Shown here: positions 62,449 to 64,000 of the stretch, in pieces
How positions within the stretch are numbered: position 1 is the first letter of the stretch
Layout of the letters: each line of letters opens with the position of its first letter
Assembly: GCF_035917415.1 (NCBI RefSeq)
Contig: NZ_CP109073.1
Coordinates: 5,006,501 to 5,070,500, forward strand
Direction of reading: 5' to 3'
DNA length: 64,000 nt
Source of the DNA: Streptomyces sp. NBC_01803
GTDB lineage: Bacteria; Actinomycetota; Actinomycetes; Streptomycetales; Streptomycetaceae
Notes under the pieces: generated by a model
What the model saw: only the letters and a program-made list of their open reading frames with translations
Told to the model about the DNA's origin: nothing
Database searches by the model: none
Translations under genes and position numbers: made by a program

Positions 62449-62991
62449 TCAGGGCGCCGACGCGGGCGCGGGAGCCAACGGTCCGATCCGGTACAGCACT
62501 TCCGGCTGGTGCCCGCGCTCCGGGAAGGCGGCGGCCTCGAACAGCACCTCGCGGGTCAGGGGCGCGCGGTGCCGTTCGGCGAAGGAGGCGAAGAGGCGGT
62601 CGGACGCGGCGTTGTCCGGCGTGACGGTGGTCTCGACGGCGCGCACGCCCAGCTCGCCGGTCGCCCGGCGCGTCAGCGCGTCCAGCATCGCGGCGGCCAG
62701 GCCGTGCCCGCGCCGCCCGTGGTCGACCGCGACCTGCCAGATCAGCAGCGTGCGCGGGACGCGGGGCCGGGTGTATCCGGTGATGAAGCCGACCGGGACG
62801 CCGTCCGCGTCCCTGGCCACGAGGGAGGTGTGCGCGTAGTCGCGGCACCACAGCAGATAGCTGTACGACGAGTTGAGGTCCAGGACCCGCGAGTCCCGGG
62901 CGATGCGCCAGATGGCGGCCCCGTCGCCGGGACGGGGGCTGTCGAGCGTGAGTCCTTCGGGAATTTCCAGCAAATCGTGGGCGGCGGTCAT
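62449..62991 (-). CDS. ectA: L-2,4-diaminobutyrate acetyltransferase
   Basis: GNAT acetyltransferase for the second step of ectoine synthesis, 180 residues. Typical are LDLNSSYSYLLWCRDYAHTS (about 33-52), the acetyl-CoA motif VDHGRRGHGLAAAML (about 88-102) and TVTPDNAASDRLFASFAE. First gene of the operon. TAGGTT lies 8 bp upstream of the ATG and may be a -10 box giving a nearly leaderless mRNA. Confidence 0.96.
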   Translation of the reverse strand: MTAAHDLLEIPEGLTLDSPRPGDGAAIWRIARDSRVLDLNSSYSYLLWCRDYAHTSLVARDADGVPVGFITGYTRPRVPRTLLIWQVAVDHGRRGHGLAAAMLDALTRRATGELGVRAVETTVTPDNAASDRLFASFAERHRAPLTREVLFEAAAFPERGHQPEVLYRIGPLAPAPASAP

Positions 62992-63579
62992 GTCGATTCA
63001 ACCTACCCACCGAGCATTCGAATCGCACCGTCCTCAGGGGTTAACAGAACAGGGGTCGGTGTGTTACCGCGCGGGTGCGGGGTTCCGGCGCCGCGTACGG
63101 CGAAACGCCCCACTCTGGCCGTTAGTTACCGGACAAAGCGGGCGCCGATGTGGAGTGCGTCACACCGACGTAACTCCGTTGTGATCTCCGTGGATTCCGT
63201 GAAATCCCCGTTTGGCCGCCGGGAAAGCGGGCAGAAGCCCGCCCGCGCAGTGTGTCCCGGCACGCTGGGGAAACCCGCGCCGAATTGCGCGTGGAAACGA
63301 GGGGAACGAGCGGAACGCGGGGGCGACGAGAGTGCGGGAAAGGCTGCGGCCGGGCGCCCCGGGGGAGTTCGGACTATTTCCCCTCCGGCGGGGTCGGGCA
63401 CGCTCCGGTCGGTGCCCAGCGCACCGCGTGGTCGCCCGGCTCGCGTCCCGGCGGCAGCCGAGCCGGGAGCGCCCGAGTGGGACCTCTTCGCGTGACGAAA
63501 CGGTGGCGAAGGTGAAGAAACGTTTTGCTCGGGGACCGCGGCGGTGACCCCGACGGGCGGGCATGTGACGATGGGGCGC
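62992..63579. other. Intergenic region upstream of ectABCD
   Basis: About 590 bp between the divergent ectA and amidohydrolase starts. It should contain the osmotically regulated ect promoter. GTTAAC at 63041-63046 and an AT-richer stretch around 63120-63235 stand out. Open frames here on either strand look like composition artefacts. Confidence 0.45.
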
Positions 63580-64000
63580 GTGTCTGTACTGCACATCAAG
63601 GGACGAGTCCTCGTCGGCCCCGGGGACGACGTGCGGGACGAACTGTGGGTGATCGGCGGGCGGATCAGCCACGAACGGCCCGCAGCGGCCCGGGACGTCA
63701 CCACGCTCGACGGCTGGGTGCTGCCCGGCCTCGTCGACGCGCACTGCCACGTGGGCCTGGACGCGCACGGCGCGGTGGACGAGGCCACCACCGAGAAGCA
63801 GGCGCTGGCCGACCGGGACGCGGGCACGCTGCTCATCCGTGACGCGGGCTCGCCGGCCGACACCCGGTGGATCGACGACCGTGCGGATCTGCCGCCCGTC
63901 ATCAGGGCCGGGCGACACATCGCCAGGACCCGGCGTTACATCCGCAACTTCGCACACGAGATCGAGCCGGCGGACCTGGCCGCCACCGTGCGCCGCGAGG
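63580..64000 (+). CDS. Amidohydrolase-family protein (N-terminal part)
   Basis: Gene cut by the window end; about 140 residues are visible. The N-terminal beta domain (VLHIKGRVLVGPGD, LWVIGGRISHE) leads to LPGLVDAHCHVGLDAHG, in which HCH is the metal-binding HxH motif of amidohydrolases (imidazolonepropionase-like group). RDAGSPADTRWIDD follows. I prefer the GTG at 63580; an ATG at 63571 is in frame. GACGAT just before could serve as a -10 box for a leaderless mRNA. Substrate unknown. Confidence 0.85.
   Translation, partial: MSVLHIKGRVLVGPGDDVRDELWVIGGRISHERPAAARDVTTLDGWVLPGLVDAHCHVGLDAHGAVDEATTEKQALADRDAGTLLIRDAGSPADTRWIDDRADLPPVIRAGRHIARTRRYIRNFAHEIEPADLAATVRRE

Noticed and set aside
63126..63957. 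Two overlapping minus-strand ORFs of about 265 codons near the right end
   Set aside because: They are antisense to the amidohydrolase start and to the ect upstream region; translations lack motifs.

Overview
The window looks like a chromosomal segment of a Streptomyces-type actinomycete. GC is very high with strong third-position GC bias, there are many GTG and leaderless starts and many ATGA/GTGA start-stop overlaps. Gene order also matches, from memory, the conserved Streptomyces block running pgi-pgl-opcA-zwf-tal-tkt-ctaB ... ctaA ... sufR-suf. No rRNA, tRNA, CRISPR array, insertion sequence or prophage was seen.

Layout. 0-1.1 kb: lower-GC debris of a polymorphic-toxin locus (HINT/toxin tail plus two immunity-like genes). 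1.2-9.8 kb: pgi (+) facing a minus-strand pentose-phosphate operon tkt-tal-zwf-opcA-pgl. 10-15.5 kb: heme O synthase, a short conserved protein, a degenerate amidohydrolase, heme A synthase and an ABC-2 exporter. 15.6-22.5 kb: the SUF iron-sulfur operon sufR-B-D-ferredoxin-C-(small ORF)-S-U-T, with an iron-box-like palindrome and a leaderless promoter. 22.5-30.2 kb: Ser/Thr kinase coupled to a membrane Ig-like protein, Cys-rich protein, SMR pump with TetR, dapD, NERD protein, EI24 protein, dapA. 30.6-37 kb: lipoprotein, large WXG-like helical protein and its small partner, secreted SGNH esterase, secreted nuclease. 37-46 kb: acidic protein, uronate-dehydrogenase-like epimerase, purine permease, NUDIX, DUF397 remnant, Tat-exported PhoX with PHO-box-like repeats, PP2C phosphatase with a divergent MarR regulator.

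46.4-59.5 kb is the most interesting part: a surface-polysaccharide locus with every step of a Wzx/Wzy-type pathway (initiating phospho-sugar transferase, split Alg13/Alg14-like transferase, GT2 transferase, flippase, Wzy/ligase-like protein, Wzz/BY-kinase-like protein with a degenerate P-loop, secreted GH26-like hydrolase) plus three different sulfotransferases. The simplest reading is a sulfated exopolysaccharide made by a streptomycete. It is followed by the ectoine/5-hydroxyectoine operon ectABCD (59.7-63 kb) and the start of an amidohydrolase cut by the window end.

Several intergenic regions carry short tandem repeats (6, 9, 13 or 14 bp units), three of the clearest lying between convergent genes, with a roughly 450-bp degenerate array at 51.2-51.66 kb inside the polysaccharide locus. 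Assignments rest on motifs read by eye and on remembered family knowledge; no database search was run.
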